Shown piece by piece: positions 1 to 8,096 of a DNA stretch of 64,000 nt. The notes under the pieces were generated by a model that was not told the DNA's origin, searched no databases, and worked only from the letters and a program-made list of their open reading frames with translations. Positions within the stretch are counted from its first letter, which is position 1. The number at the start of each line of letters is the position of its first letter. Position numbers and translations under genes: made by a program. This DNA comes from Mycolicibacterium nivoides (GTDB lineage Bacteria > Actinomycetota > Actinomycetes > Mycobacteriales > Mycobacteriaceae), in contig NZ_CP034072.1 in NCBI RefSeq assembly GCF_003855255.1, forward strand, positions 2,007,238-2,071,237, written 5' to 3'.

Positions 1-255
1 GCCCTCATGGGGCTGCGCCGCTTCATCTTCTAACAGCGGGCCGATCACCGTGATCTCCCGCTAGCGCACCGTAGGGAGCGCTGCAGCTCCGCCGGGAGTC
101 CTGCGCCAGTGCGAAAGTGCGCCGCAGCAGCGCGAGGTCGACATCACTCGGGGCGGGCTCGGCGTGAGCCTGCGCCACACCGACGGCCGTTGCCCCGGCC
201 GGCCCGGCCAATGCCCTGCCCCGAGCAACACCGTCCGCCGGTGCAGATTCGCCAT
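1..255 (-). pseudogene. decayed Tat-signal protein gene, 3' end outside window
   Basis: Reading the minus strand from an ATG at 255 gives MANLHRRTVLLGAG, the start of a twin-arginine signal. The frame then turns into low-sense sequence. Moving one base at about 214-216, within a G run, restores ALAGPAGATAVGVAQAHAEP, the hydrophobic core and cleavage region such a signal should have. This second frame stops at 23-25. A third frame near 1-60 reads REITVIGPLLEDEAAQPHEG and runs off the window edge. So at least one and perhaps two frameshifts separate pieces of what looks like one exported protein. No mature domain can be identified from the piece present. It could be a true pseudogene or a sequencing error in a homopolymer. 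Confidence 0.45.
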
Positions 256-406
256 GGTCGGGGATGCTATCGCCCAAAGACCGGGGTTGACCTCGGAATT
301 CGGCGCGTGGCCCTGGGATCGTGGGGCCACACGTTTGAATATCGACGAATATGGCAATTACTTCGAGCGACAGACCCATGGGGTTCCTACGTCGAACGGA
401 TTGACC

Positions 407-562
407 ATGATCGTGCTCGGCATCATTCTCTTGTTGATCGGCTACTTCGCCGGCATCTCGATCCTGTACACCATCGGCGGAATTCTCCTGGTGATCGGCA
501 TCATCCTGTGGATCCTCGGCGCCGTCGGGCGTCCGGTCGGCGGGCGAAAAGTCTGGTTCTAG
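407..562 (+). CDS. small two-helix membrane protein, DUF6131-like
   Basis: The 51-residue product consists almost entirely of two hydrophobic helices (about residues 2-19 and 21-40) joined by a short turn, ending in the basic tail GRPVGGRKVWF. This matches the small DUF6131-type membrane proteins that are frequent in mycobacteria and have no known function. The frame is open further upstream, but the hydrophobic protein starts cleanly at this ATG and the upstream part has no protein-like composition, so the short form is preferred. No strong ribosome binding site is visible. The next gene lies on the opposite strand and ends only a few bases away, so the two are convergent. Confidence 0.6.
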   Translation: MIVLGIILLLIGYFAGISILYTIGGILLVIGIILWILGAVGRPVGGRKVWF

Positions 563-565
563 CGC

Positions 566-1447
566 TCATTCCGCCAGAAACCGGCGGAGGTAGGCGGCCA
601 TCTCGTCAGGGGCGGTGTCCAGGGCGAAGTGGCCGCCGTCGACGATATGCACCTCGGCGTCGGGTAGATCTCGTTTGACGGCCTCGGTCTCGGCGATCAG
701 AAACGACGGATCGTACCTGCCCCACAACACCATTGCGGGCGGGCGATGCTCGCGGAGCCAGGCACCCCACGCGGGGTAGGACGCGACATTGGTCCGATAG
801 TCGTAGAACAACTCGACCTGGATGTCGCCCTGTTTCGGATCGATGAGGAATCGAAACTCGTCAGTCCACAGGTCAGGGTCGTAGCGCTGCGGGTTCGGGT
901 CGGAGCCGACATGGCGTTGCCGAGTTGCCTCCAGCGACAAGAAGTTCGCCCGCAATGCAGGCTCGTGGGCCGCTCGGTCAGCCCAGAACGCCCGCCGTGC
1001 ATCCCACAGGGGCCCGAGCGCGTCGGGATGCAGGGCGGCGTTCTGCACGATGAGGCTCTGCAATCGTTCCGGATGTTTGGTGACGATCCGCATACCCACC
1101 GGCGCACCGTAGTCCTGGAAGTACAGGTGATACTGCGCCAGACCGAGGTGCTCGGTGAACCGGTCGATGACCGTGGCTATGTGGTCGAAGGTGTAGTCGA
1201 ACGTTTCGGGATCGGGCCAGCCACTGTGGCCGAACCCGGGAAAGTCCGGCGCGATGAGTCGCAAGCGGTCGGACAGACGCGCGAACAGCGGATCGAACAT
1301 TCGCGATGACGACGGAAAGCCGTGCAGGAGAAGCAGTACCGGTGCATCGCTCGGGCCGGCCTCACGGTAGAAGATCGACACCCCGTCGACCTCAATGGTG
1401 CGGTAGGCGACCGGGTGGTTCGGCCGCACAGGGCTCGCGTCGGGCAT
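566..1447 (-). CDS. alpha/beta-fold hydrolase, haloalkane dehalogenase/epoxide hydrolase-like
   Basis: The 293-residue protein has the alpha/beta-hydrolase landmarks in order: oxyanion motif LLLLHGFPSSS near residue 42, a nucleophile elbow QDYGAP with Asp at about 112, an acid segment LWGRYDPSF, and the catalytic His in DGGHFALD near 273. An Asp rather than Ser nucleophile points to the haloalkane dehalogenase/epoxide hydrolase side of the superfamily, acting on a small hydrophobic substrate in the cytosol. The start at 1447 is chosen because AAGGAG lies six bases upstream; the frame is open 44 codons further, but that extension is Arg-rich and lacks an RBS. The substrate cannot be told from sequence. 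It is monocistronic and divergent from the metal-transport pair. Confidence 0.85.
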   Translation of the reverse strand: MPDASPVRPNHPVAYRTIEVDGVSIFYREAGPSDAPVLLLLHGFPSSSRMFDPLFARLSDRLRLIAPDFPGFGHSGWPDPETFDYTFDHIATVIDRFTEHLGLAQYHLYFQDYGAPVGMRIVTKHPERLQSLIVQNAALHPDALGPLWDARRAFWADRAAHEPALRANFLSLEATRQRHVGSDPNPQRYDPDLWTDEFRFLIDPKQGDIQVELFYDYRTNVASYPAWGAWLREHRPPAMVLWGRYDPSFLIAETEAVKRDLPDAEVHIVDGGHFALDTAPDEMAAYLRRFLAE

Positions 1448-1588
1448 GCAATGCTCCTTGTGAGGTCTGGTGACCCCTCCCCGATCATTAGCGGGGACGG
1501 CATCGCCCCATGCAACCCGGGAACGTCTAGTACTCACCGCGTCGGCGTTCATCACACAGCCCAGCGGTCTACCCGGCATGCTGATGGC

Positions 1589-2434
1589 GTGCTGTTACTC
1601 ACCCAAACCGTCGGGCGCGACGTCATCGACGACGGCGGGCGCGTTCTGGGCAGACTTGGCGATTTGACCGTTCGACTCGATGCAGACGATTTGGTCGTCG
1701 ACCGCATCCTCGTTCACGCTGGGCGCGGTCGTGGCCTGTTGCTGCCCTGGACGAGCGGCACGTCAATTCAACAACGCACAATCCGGCTCGCCTCGAGCGT
1801 CTCCGCGATGGCTCACGCCTCCGATGATTCCGCGTTGGAAGCTGACGAAATTCAGCTTGTACGCGATGTTCTCGACACCCAGGTCATCGATATCACCGGC
1901 CAGCGGCTTGCACGAGTCGCCGACGTGGTACTCGCGCGCCGACGTGACGGCCGCGTCCAACCTGTCGGTGTCGAAGTGGGATTCGGCGCAGTGCTGAGAA
2001 GGCTCGGCCTCGGGCAGCTCGTCTCTCGATTGGCGCCCGACACTGTGGCTTGGGCTGATGTCCACTTCACCTCCGACCGGGGACATGCCGTGCAGTTGGC
2101 CACGCCCCGCGCAGCGATGCATCTATTGGATGCGCGCGGCCTGGCCAACCTTGTCGCCCGTCTCGACACGGAATCTGCCACCGAGATCCTCACTGCCAAA
2201 GGGCCTGTGGTAGCAGCTGACGTGATCCGCGTCAGCCACCCTGTCACCGGCGAGCGGATGCTTCGAGCCATGACCGAATCGGCAGCGGCTGACGTCATCG
2301 AGGCCATGCCAGAGCGGCATCGAGCGCATTGGCGCGGGCGGCTGGCTCACCGATACACGCGGCACAATCGGCCGCTATTGCGGTCCCACGTATGGCCCCG
2401 CCGCCGCCACGAGGCAACGGACTCGCCGAGGTGA
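1589..2434 (+). CDS. PRC-barrel / MgtE N-terminal domain protein
   Basis: The protein, about 281 residues from a GTG start, has two PRC-barrel-like beta segments (roughly residues 5-55 and 85-130, each with a G-x-x-L-G-R or G-Q-R-L-A turn) followed by an alpha-helical repeat region resembling the MgtE intracellular N domain (about 150-255; AADVIEAMPERHRAHW is typical). In MgtE this domain senses Mg2+ and gates the channel. Here it has no channel of its own, but its stop codon overlaps the GTG of a downstream NRAMP-like transporter, so I infer a sensor or regulatory partner of that transporter. The start is uncertain: no good RBS is seen and the frame is open upstream to about 1322. Confidence 0.7.
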   Translation: MLLLTQTVGRDVIDDGGRVLGRLGDLTVRLDADDLVVDRILVHAGRGRGLLLPWTSGTSIQQRTIRLASSVSAMAHASDDSALEADEIQLVRDVLDTQVIDITGQRLARVADVVLARRRDGRVQPVGVEVGFGAVLRRLGLGQLVSRLAPDTVAWADVHFTSDRGHAVQLATPRAAMHLLDARGLANLVARLDTESATEILTAKGPVVAADVIRVSHPVTGERMLRAMTESAAADVIEAMPERHRAHWRGRLAHRYTRHNRPLLRSHVWPRRRHEATDSPR

Positions 2435-3657
2435 AGCGTCGGCTCACGCTTTCGGCGCTGCTGCTGGTCGTCGGACCGGGACTGCTTGCCGGCCTGTCCG
2501 ACGACGACCCCGCAGGCATCACTACCTACTCGGTGCTGGGAGCCAGCTACGGGTATCAGCTGCTGTGGGTCTTGCTGCTGTCCACGGTCGCGCTGGTGAT
2601 GTTCCACGGGCTGGCGGCACGCATGGGAGTCGTTACCGGACAAGGGTTGATCGGTCTGGTGCGTCAACGCTATGGCGTGCGTCTAGGCGCTGTCACACTA
2701 TTGGCGCTGGTAACCGCGAATGTCGGCACCATCAGCGCGGAGTTCGCTGGTGTGGCGGCAGGTTTTGAACTCTTTGGCATCGTCCGCTATGTCAGCGTTC
2801 CCGTGGCGGCGTTGGCGGTGTCAGTCCTCGTGCTGCGGGGCAGTTTTCATCGCGTCGAACGTGTGTTGTTGGTTCTGTCGACCGTGCTCCTGGCCTATGT
2901 CTTTTCCGGCATTCTCGCCAAGCCGGACTGGACCGATGCGGCCCACGGTCTGCTGGTACCCACGATGCCCTTCGACAGCCATGCGATAGCGATAGTCACC
3001 GCGACTGTCGGGACGACGCTCGCACCATGGGGTCTGTCGTTCATCCAGTCATACGCCGTGGACAAGAAGTTGCGCGCAGAAGACCTCAAACTCGAACGCG
3101 TCGATGTCATCATCGGTGCCCTGCTCACCGGAGTCATCGGGTTCTTCGTCGTCGTCGCGTGCGCTGCCACCCTGCATCGCAACGGACGGACCATCAGCGA
3201 TGCTGCCGATGCGTCAATCGCCTTGCAACCGTTGGCAGGCGACGCTGCCGCCACGCTATTCGCCGGGGGCCTCATCGGCGCAGCCCTGTTGGCCGCCTCG
3301 GTCTTGCCGCTGTCAACGGCATATTCAGTGTGCGAATACAGCGGCTTCGAAGCTGCCTTGGACGACGGGTACCGGCAGGCCAGAACGTTCTACCTCACCT
3401 TTGCCCTGGTGACTGCGCTGGGAGCGCTTGTCGTGGTGATCCCTGGGATTCCACTGGTGACCATCTTGGTCGCCACTCAGGTTCTCAACGCAGTGCTGCT
3501 CATCCCGCTGCTGTGCGTCATGATCGCCATTGGACGCGACGAAAACCTCATGGGCGAACTGAGATTGCGCCGAGGGAGCGTAATCGCATACTCGGTCGTT
3601 ACTGCCGTCGTCATTTCGTGTGTGGTAGCGCTTGGTGTGGTCGCCGTCCTGGGCTGA
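2431..3657 (+). CDS. NRAMP-family divalent metal transporter, atypical (NRMT-like)
   Basis: The 408-residue polytopic protein has about 11 helices and begins with the NRAMP-type TM1 pattern GPGLLAGLSDDDPAG. The two signature sites differ from classical Mn/Fe NRAMPs. In TM1 the usual DPGN is D26-P-A-G, losing the Asn ligand. In TM6 the usual MPHN is A198-P-W-G, losing the Met that gives transition-metal selectivity. Such losses are known in NRAMP-related Mg2+ transporters (NRMTs), so Mg2+ and/or Mn2+ is the likely cargo; this is inference. GTG 2431 overlaps the upstream stop (GTGA), suggesting coupled translation. ATG 2392 is an alternative start adding 13 residues. Its partner carries an MgtE-type regulatory domain, which supports a magnesium role. 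Confidence 0.85.
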   Translation: MKRRLTLSALLLVVGPGLLAGLSDDDPAGITTYSVLGASYGYQLLWVLLLSTVALVMFHGLAARMGVVTGQGLIGLVRQRYGVRLGAVTLLALVTANVGTISAEFAGVAAGFELFGIVRYVSVPVAALAVSVLVLRGSFHRVERVLLVLSTVLLAYVFSGILAKPDWTDAAHGLLVPTMPFDSHAIAIVTATVGTTLAPWGLSFIQSYAVDKKLRAEDLKLERVDVIIGALLTGVIGFFVVVACAATLHRNGRTISDAADASIALQPLAGDAAATLFAGGLIGAALLAASVLPLSTAYSVCEYSGFEAALDDGYRQARTFYLTFALVTALGALVVVIPGIPLVTILVATQVLNAVLLIPLLCVMIAIGRDENLMGELRLRRGSVIAYSVVTAVVISCVVALGVVAVLG

Positions 3658-3713
3658 TAGCGAGGCCAGCTGCTGCACCACACCTTTCGCTGAGCATCCC
3701 TCTAGGTTCCGAT

Positions 3714-4436
3714 CTACGAAATTATCGGTGGTGCATCGATCCGTGCGGAGATCTGCTTGACGATCTTGGCAGCCGAATCGGCCGGGTTGGCGCTGCAGGT
3801 ATTGACGTCGACCACGATGTTGTTGTTCGCGGTCAAAGCCCGACCGCATGCCCACCCGCCCGCCTGGGCGTTGGACTGGGTCGCCACAGTGCTCAGCACG
3901 CCGCCGTCGGTCGAGATGGGTCCCACGTCCCACAGAGTGCCGGTCTGCGTGTGGGTGTAGTGCTTGCACGCCGGCCACTGTTGCACCGAGGAGTTGTAGA
4001 AGGCCTTGGCCTGTTCGGCGTCCGCGAATCGAACCACAGCCTGCTTGGCGTAGTGGGCGAGGACGTCCGGCTCGCTCAGCGACACCTCTTGCTCGTCGGT
4101 GAATCCGCTGTCGGCATACACGGGCGCCTGCGCGGCACCGTCGACCGCGAGGCACTCACGGGGCGCCATCGTCCCGCTGTCATCGGACATTCGGGAGTCG
4201 GTGCCCGTGACAGTCATTCCCCCCGCGGCCATGGCCGCGTTGATCTGTTCGGGCGAAAGCAGCAATCGGGGCAGGGTTTTCTGCCTCAGCGGCGTCGGGG
4301 GAAACGACGTGATCATCGGAGTGGTCGGGGTATTCTCGGCCGCCTGGTGCGTTGACTGACCACAGCCCGCGGCAAGGGCGCAAGCAGCAGCAATGGTGAT
4401 CACGGTGGTCGCAGTGCGCATTCGTCGTTCCCCCAT
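3714..4436 (-). CDS. PknH sensor-domain-like lipoprotein
   Basis: The 240-residue protein starts with a basic n-region and hydrophobic segment ending in the lipobox ALAAGC (Cys near residue 25), so it should be exported and lipidated. The mature part looks like the extracellular sensor domain of the mycobacterial kinase PknH: Cys residues in RECLAV, WPACKHYT, GGWACGRA and VNTCSAN would form the two conserved disulfides, and an NNNIVVDV strand precedes the last Cys. Proteins such as LpqQ, LppH and LpqA share this fold. The ligand is unknown. The gene stands alone, convergent with the metal transporter and facing away from the toxin island. An internal start at MRTATT is also possible. Confidence 0.8.
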   Translation of the reverse strand: MGERRMRTATTVITIAAACALAAGCGQSTHQAAENTPTTPMITSFPPTPLRQKTLPRLLLSPEQINAAMAAGGMTVTGTDSRMSDDSGTMAPRECLAVDGAAQAPVYADSGFTDEQEVSLSEPDVLAHYAKQAVVRFADAEQAKAFYNSSVQQWPACKHYTHTQTGTLWDVGPISTDGGVLSTVATQSNAQAGGWACGRALTANNNIVVDVNTCSANPADSAAKIVKQISARIDAPPIIS

Positions 4437-4935
4437 TTCTGCGCCGCCACATCGAGCCAGGGTGGTGTCGACCCGTAATGGATATGTCCAGGGAAACAGC
4501 GAAGGCGTACTCAGCGCAGAACATTTGCCGTAAAGGTCAAAGACTTTCCGAAACCGTTATCGAAACACCATCAACCACGGGGTGGTCTTACGGTGCGGGC
4601 CGCGTCCGCCATGAGATCGCCTGCCAGCACGCAGCTCTGCATTCCCGCCCACATCGCACACGATGAACGATTGCGTCAGCCACGGAAGTTCCAGACATAG
4701 CAAACCATATCGATAAAACACAGCCAGTCCTTCAGCTCCGGAAACGATGTTGCTAGACGCCTACCGCCGTGACCCGGAGGCCGCTGCCCCCTTGACGGAA
4801 ATATTGACTCTCATCACGATAATTTCGCAGTAAGTACCTGGTAGTTGACGAGTCAATCACCGACAGCTTAGAGTCCCGAAACAGGATGGGCGCGCGTTAC
4901 TGGCTTCACTTATCGTTTGCTGATCGGGGGATCAC
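4437..4935. other. about 500 bp intergenic region at the toxin island border
   Basis: No convincing gene is seen. Short open frames here have no RBS or protein-like composition. The stretch from about 4680 to 4860 is clearly more AT-rich than its surroundings, which fits a promoter-rich or horizontally acquired border. The only element I can support is the promoter-like pair listed at 4845-4874, which overlaps a small palindrome, TTGACGAGTCAA. Confidence 0.5.
4845..4874 (+). promoter_or_regulatory. candidate sigma-A-type promoter for the toxin gene
   Basis: TTGACG at 4845-4850 and TAGAGT at 4869-4874 are separated by 18 bases, matching a mycobacterial housekeeping promoter. Transcription would begin about 55 bases before the toxin ATG. 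The -35 lies in a 12-base palindrome (TTGACGAGTCAA), a possible operator. This is read by eye; no start-site data are available. Confidence 0.45.
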
Positions 4936-7458
4936 ATGAGAGACAGTCGGAGCGATCTGTCCAATCAGGCAAATTTCCTTCATGGGGCCCAGCAAAGCCT
5001 CTGGCTGAGCTGGACTGCACGATGGCTCGCCATCTTGTGCGCGGTGGCGATTACGGTCAGCGGGCTGCACCTGATCGCACCCCCTCCGCAGCAGCCCGAG
5101 GATGGCGTGGCGGTGACAGCGGCATCGGCGGTCGAAGGGTTCGCCGATGGGGCAGTTGCCGCGTTCGGAGACTCGGCGGTGGGTACCGATCCGTTGCTGT
5201 CTCCGCAGCAGCGCCGTGCGGGGTTGCCCGCCGATCCGGGGGCGGGTCTGACCTCACCCACGGCGGCGGGCCCGGTGCAGGTCGTACTGCCCGGTGGCCT
5301 CGGTCCCGCTCAGCACAGCGCCGGTGGCCAAGTTGTCTACCCGAATGATGGTGCCGGATTTGACATGTTGGCCGAAAATACCGGCACTGGCACGCGCACC
5401 GTCGCGCGGATCAACGGCCCGGCCGGGCCGCGGATGGTGACCACCTTCGTGCGAACCCCCGCCGACACCGTGATGCTGGCCCACACCAACGGCTACCTCA
5501 CGATCAACCGGGCCACCCCGACCGCTGAGACCATCGGCATGTTCTCCCCAGCTGAAACCCGGGACTCCACCGGCGCTTTGGTACCGAGCTCGTATGTGGT
5601 CAAGCAGCTCGCCCCGCAGTTGTATGTGTTGGCCGAGATCTTCGACCCTCAACCGGGCACGACGTGGCCGGTGTATGTCGACCCGCCGCTGCACCTTTCC
5701 CGACCCGGCGGCGCCGCGCCGCCCGAAGGACTATTCGATTCGGTCACCAACGCGGTCAACTCGGTCGCGAACACGGTGACCGCGGCAGCCTCCACCGCGA
5801 TGTCGGCCACCGTCTCCGGAGCGAAAGCTGTCGGCACTTTCGTCAAAGAAAACCCGCTCGAATCGGCCATGCTCGTCGGCGGCGTCGCCCTGGCGCTGAC
5901 CGGCGTGGGCGGACCCGCCAGCGCGGCCATGATCGCCTCGGCCACAGTCAACCTGGCCAGCGCCGGTGTTGATATCGCCGCGGCCGCAATGCCCGACAAC
6001 CAAGCACTGGGCATAGCCTCTAACGTGCTCGGCGCCGCTTCCATGGTCACCCCGCAGGGCGCAACCAAAAAGGTCATCAAAGAAGGCGTCGAGCAAGCGG
6101 CCGAACAACTCGCCAAACACACCGATGACATCGTCGACGTCGCCAAAGCCGCACCCACCCCACCAGCACAACTCGCCGACGAGGTGGCGGCCGCCGCCGC
6201 GGCGAAACCGCCCACCCCGCCGGGGTTGTCGCCGAAGGCACCCAACGCGCCGCCGGCTGGGGCGAGAACAGCGGAAATACCCTGTGCGGGACAGTCGTTC
6301 AGCCCCGAAACGTTGGTGCTGTTGGCAGATGGCACCAGTCGCCCTATAGCCGAAGTCGATATCGGTGATCTGGTGTGGTCCACTGACCCTGCCACCGGCC
6401 GGTCGGGACCCCAAACGGTTCAGGCGGTGCTCGTCAATCACGACACCGATCTCCTCGACCTCACCATCGCCAACGCCGCCGGTGGCTCGTCGGTCATCAA
6501 CACCACCGAACGCCACCCGTTCTACAGCCCCAGTCGCGCGCAGAACCCGGTTCGCAGCCTGGCAGCCGCCGCCACACCGAGTCAGGCCAACGGACCCGGC
6601 TGGACCGACGCGGCGGATCTTCGATCCGGTGACGGCCTCTACACCCCCAACGGTGATGCCGCACAGGTCAAGTCAGCTACACCCGTGGACGGTGACGCCC
6701 ACATGTGGGACCTGACCATCGAGAACACCCACACCTTCTACATCGCCACCTCGACCGCACCGGTCCTTGTCCACAACTGCCCGATGCCGGCCGACTACGG
6801 CCCCAAGAGCCTGCCAGCCTGCACAAAACTCGATTGCGGACACACCACCGAGGTGCCGTCGGCTGTCTACAACGAAAACGTTGTTCCCGGTCACTACAAC
6901 CACAACCTTGACGCTATCGAGAACGGTCGCCCAGAGATCCTCACAAAAGGTGACCCTAAAGACACGGCTCAACGCCGTCGACAAGCAACCGGGCACCTAC
7001 CACCCGCAGGAGAGGGGAAGGTCAAACACGAATACCCCTATGCGTCATCGGAAGAGGGCGGTAAGGGCGCACACGTCACTTCACAGCTACGCAGCGAATC
7101 GGATATCGAGGGCGACTTGGTTCGCTCCCTCAATCGTGATCAGAAGGTGCGTCCTGGGGATCAGTTCACGACGACCTATCGGGGTACTGACGGGAAAACG
7201 CGCTGCCCAGAGTGCGCGAACAAGCAACGTTACAATCCGCAGGACGCGAGCCGTCAAGGCGTCATTCAACCCTCCGTTCGCCAGCAGGGTTCACAGGGCG
7301 GCACTCGCCAAGCTCAGAGCATGAAACAAACAAAGGCCAAATCCAACAAGAAGCCGGACCGCAAGAAGGTGAAGCAGAAACGCAAGCAGAAGCACCAAGA
7401 TAAGAAAAAGCAAAAGAACAAAAAGAGTAAACAGAACCACAACAAGCCAAAAGGGTAG
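4936..7458 (+). CDS. polymorphic toxin: membrane anchor, HINT domain, NucA/NucB-like DNase, Lys-rich tail
   Basis: The 840-residue protein is built like a polymorphic toxin. Residues 28-47 form one hydrophobic segment (signal or anchor). Residues 110-250 are a beta-rich domain ending WPVYVDPP, common in the N-termini of actinobacterial toxins. Residues 265-400 are Ala-rich helices. A HINT autoprocessing domain runs from Cys450 through the block TTERHPF (His527) to VHNC (Asn614-Cys615), so cleavage would free residues 615-840. The released part carries EYPYASSEEGG (699-709) and a GDQF segment, as in NucA/NucB DNases, plus CPEC (757-760), then a 45-residue Lys-rich tail. An immunity gene follows six bases later. 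GGGGGA precedes the ATG. The C-terminal third has lower GC, as expected for exchanged toxin tips. The secretion route is unknown. Confidence 0.8.
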   Translation: MRDSRSDLSNQANFLHGAQQSLWLSWTARWLAILCAVAITVSGLHLIAPPPQQPEDGVAVTAASAVEGFADGAVAAFGDSAVGTDPLLSPQQRRAGLPADPGAGLTSPTAAGPVQVVLPGGLGPAQHSAGGQVVYPNDGAGFDMLAENTGTGTRTVARINGPAGPRMVTTFVRTPADTVMLAHTNGYLTINRATPTAETIGMFSPAETRDSTGALVPSSYVVKQLAPQLYVLAEIFDPQPGTTWPVYVDPPLHLSRPGGAAPPEGLFDSVTNAVNSVANTVTAAASTAMSATVSGAKAVGTFVKENPLESAMLVGGVALALTGVGGPASAAMIASATVNLASAGVDIAAAAMPDNQALGIASNVLGAASMVTPQGATKKVIKEGVEQAAEQLAKHTDDIVDVAKAAPTPPAQLADEVAAAAAAKPPTPPGLSPKAPNAPPAGARTAEIPCAGQSFSPETLVLLADGTSRPIAEVDIGDLVWSTDPATGRSGPQTVQAVLVNHDTDLLDLTIANAAGGSSVINTTERHPFYSPSRAQNPVRSLAAAATPSQANGPGWTDAADLRSGDGLYTPNGDAAQVKSATPVDGDAHMWDLTIENTHTFYIATSTAPVLVHNCPMPADYGPKSLPACTKLDCGHTTEVPSAVYNENVVPGHYNHNLDAIENGRPEILTKGDPKDTAQRRRQATGHLPPAGEGKVKHEYPYASSEEGGKGAHVTSQLRSESDIEGDLVRSLNRDQKVRPGDQFTTTYRGTDGKTRCPECANKQRYNPQDASRQGVIQPSVRQQGSQGGTRQAQSMKQTKAKSNKKPDRKKVKQKRKQKHQDKKKQKNKKSKQNHNKPKG

Positions 7459-7463
7459 ACTTA

Positions 7464-7868
7464 ATGCCAGATCCGCAGAACTTGTTGATTCTAGAGACGG
7501 AAGTATTTCCCGACTACCACCGGGTCTACATCGAGGATTTCGACACTTCCGACGGTGCGGAGTCTGGCGAGTCGGCGTGCACTTCCACGGACCATTCTGT
7601 ACTGGTGAAGACCATAACCTCGGATGAAGCCATTGACAGCGGCACCGACATTCGCGTGAGGGTGTACAAGGGAACTTCCGAACAGTCTCTGGGTGAGCGC
7701 ATCTATTCGGGCGAATTGACTCTTGACAGTGGATATCTAGCGGTAGGAAATTCCGAGGATACTATCGCCAAGTGCCCTTTTGAGCTCGGTGAAACGATCC
7801 ACCTCCAGATCTTTGCGGACAGGCCGTCAGCAGCGCGCGAGGTCAACGTTCTGATAGATCCCAAATGA
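7464..7868 (+). CDS. probable immunity protein for the HINT/NucA-like toxin
   Basis: This 134-residue acidic, cytosolic protein (no signal or helix) starts six bases after the toxin stop, the usual place for a cognate immunity gene. It reads as a beta-rich single domain with a DYHRVYIEDFD segment near the start and a CPFELGETIHLQIF segment near the end. The spacing of these pieces recalls Nin/ComJ, the inhibitor of Bacillus NucA, which would agree with the NucA-like tip of the toxin. That resemblance is by eye only. Its lower GC than the flanking genes suggests it travelled with the toxin tip. The ATG has only a weak RBS and may be read by coupling to the toxin gene. Confidence 0.6.
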   Translation: MPDPQNLLILETEVFPDYHRVYIEDFDTSDGAESGESACTSTDHSVLVKTITSDEAIDSGTDIRVRVYKGTSEQSLGERIYSGELTLDSGYLAVGNSEDTIAKCPFELGETIHLQIFADRPSAAREVNVLIDPK

Positions 7869-7925
7869 TCATGGCCGGCTGGCCGTGCGCAGTTGGGCTG
7901 AAATACCCGTAGCTGGGAAGCCAGA

Positions 7926-8002
7926 TGGTGGGGCGGGCGGGGCTCGAACCCGCGACCTAGGGATTATGAGTCCCCAGCTCTGACCAACTGAGCTACCGCC
8001 CC
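7926..8002 (-). tRNA. tRNA with CAT anticodon (tRNA-Met elongator; Ile2 not excluded)
   Basis: The minus strand folds into a full cloverleaf: acceptor GGGGCGG/CCGCCCC, D-arm GCTC/GAGC, anticodon stem GGGGA/TCCCT around loop CTCATAA, T-arm GCGGG/CCCGC around TTCGAGC, discriminator A and an encoded CCA. The anticodon is CAT. The body lacks the initiator's mismatched first pair and three-GC anticodon stem, so it is the elongator tRNA-Met or, if the C is modified to lysidine, the tRNA-Ile for AUA. It sits at the right edge of the toxin island, a typical integration neighbourhood, but no direct repeat of the tRNA end is visible. Confidence 0.93.
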
Positions 8003-8096
8003 CGGCGCATCTGCGCGGCAATATGGTCGCACACGCCGCAGGCACAGACGCCAATCAGGGGCCGCAGGCAGGCTTGTCGCGGCTACGCTCACCCCC

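Noticed and set aside
3027..4355. 442-codon open frame on the plus strand
   Set aside because: It runs through the 3' part of the NRAMP-like gene in another frame and antisense to the lipoprotein gene; composition is Arg/His/Gly-rich as expected of shadow frames in high-GC DNA.
4478..4666. 62-codon open frame before the toxin gene
   Set aside because: No RBS, no recognisable composition and not needed to explain the region.
7926..8002. tRNA as an integration site of the toxin island
   Set aside because: I could not find a direct repeat of the tRNA 3' end at the left side of the island, and there is no integrase.
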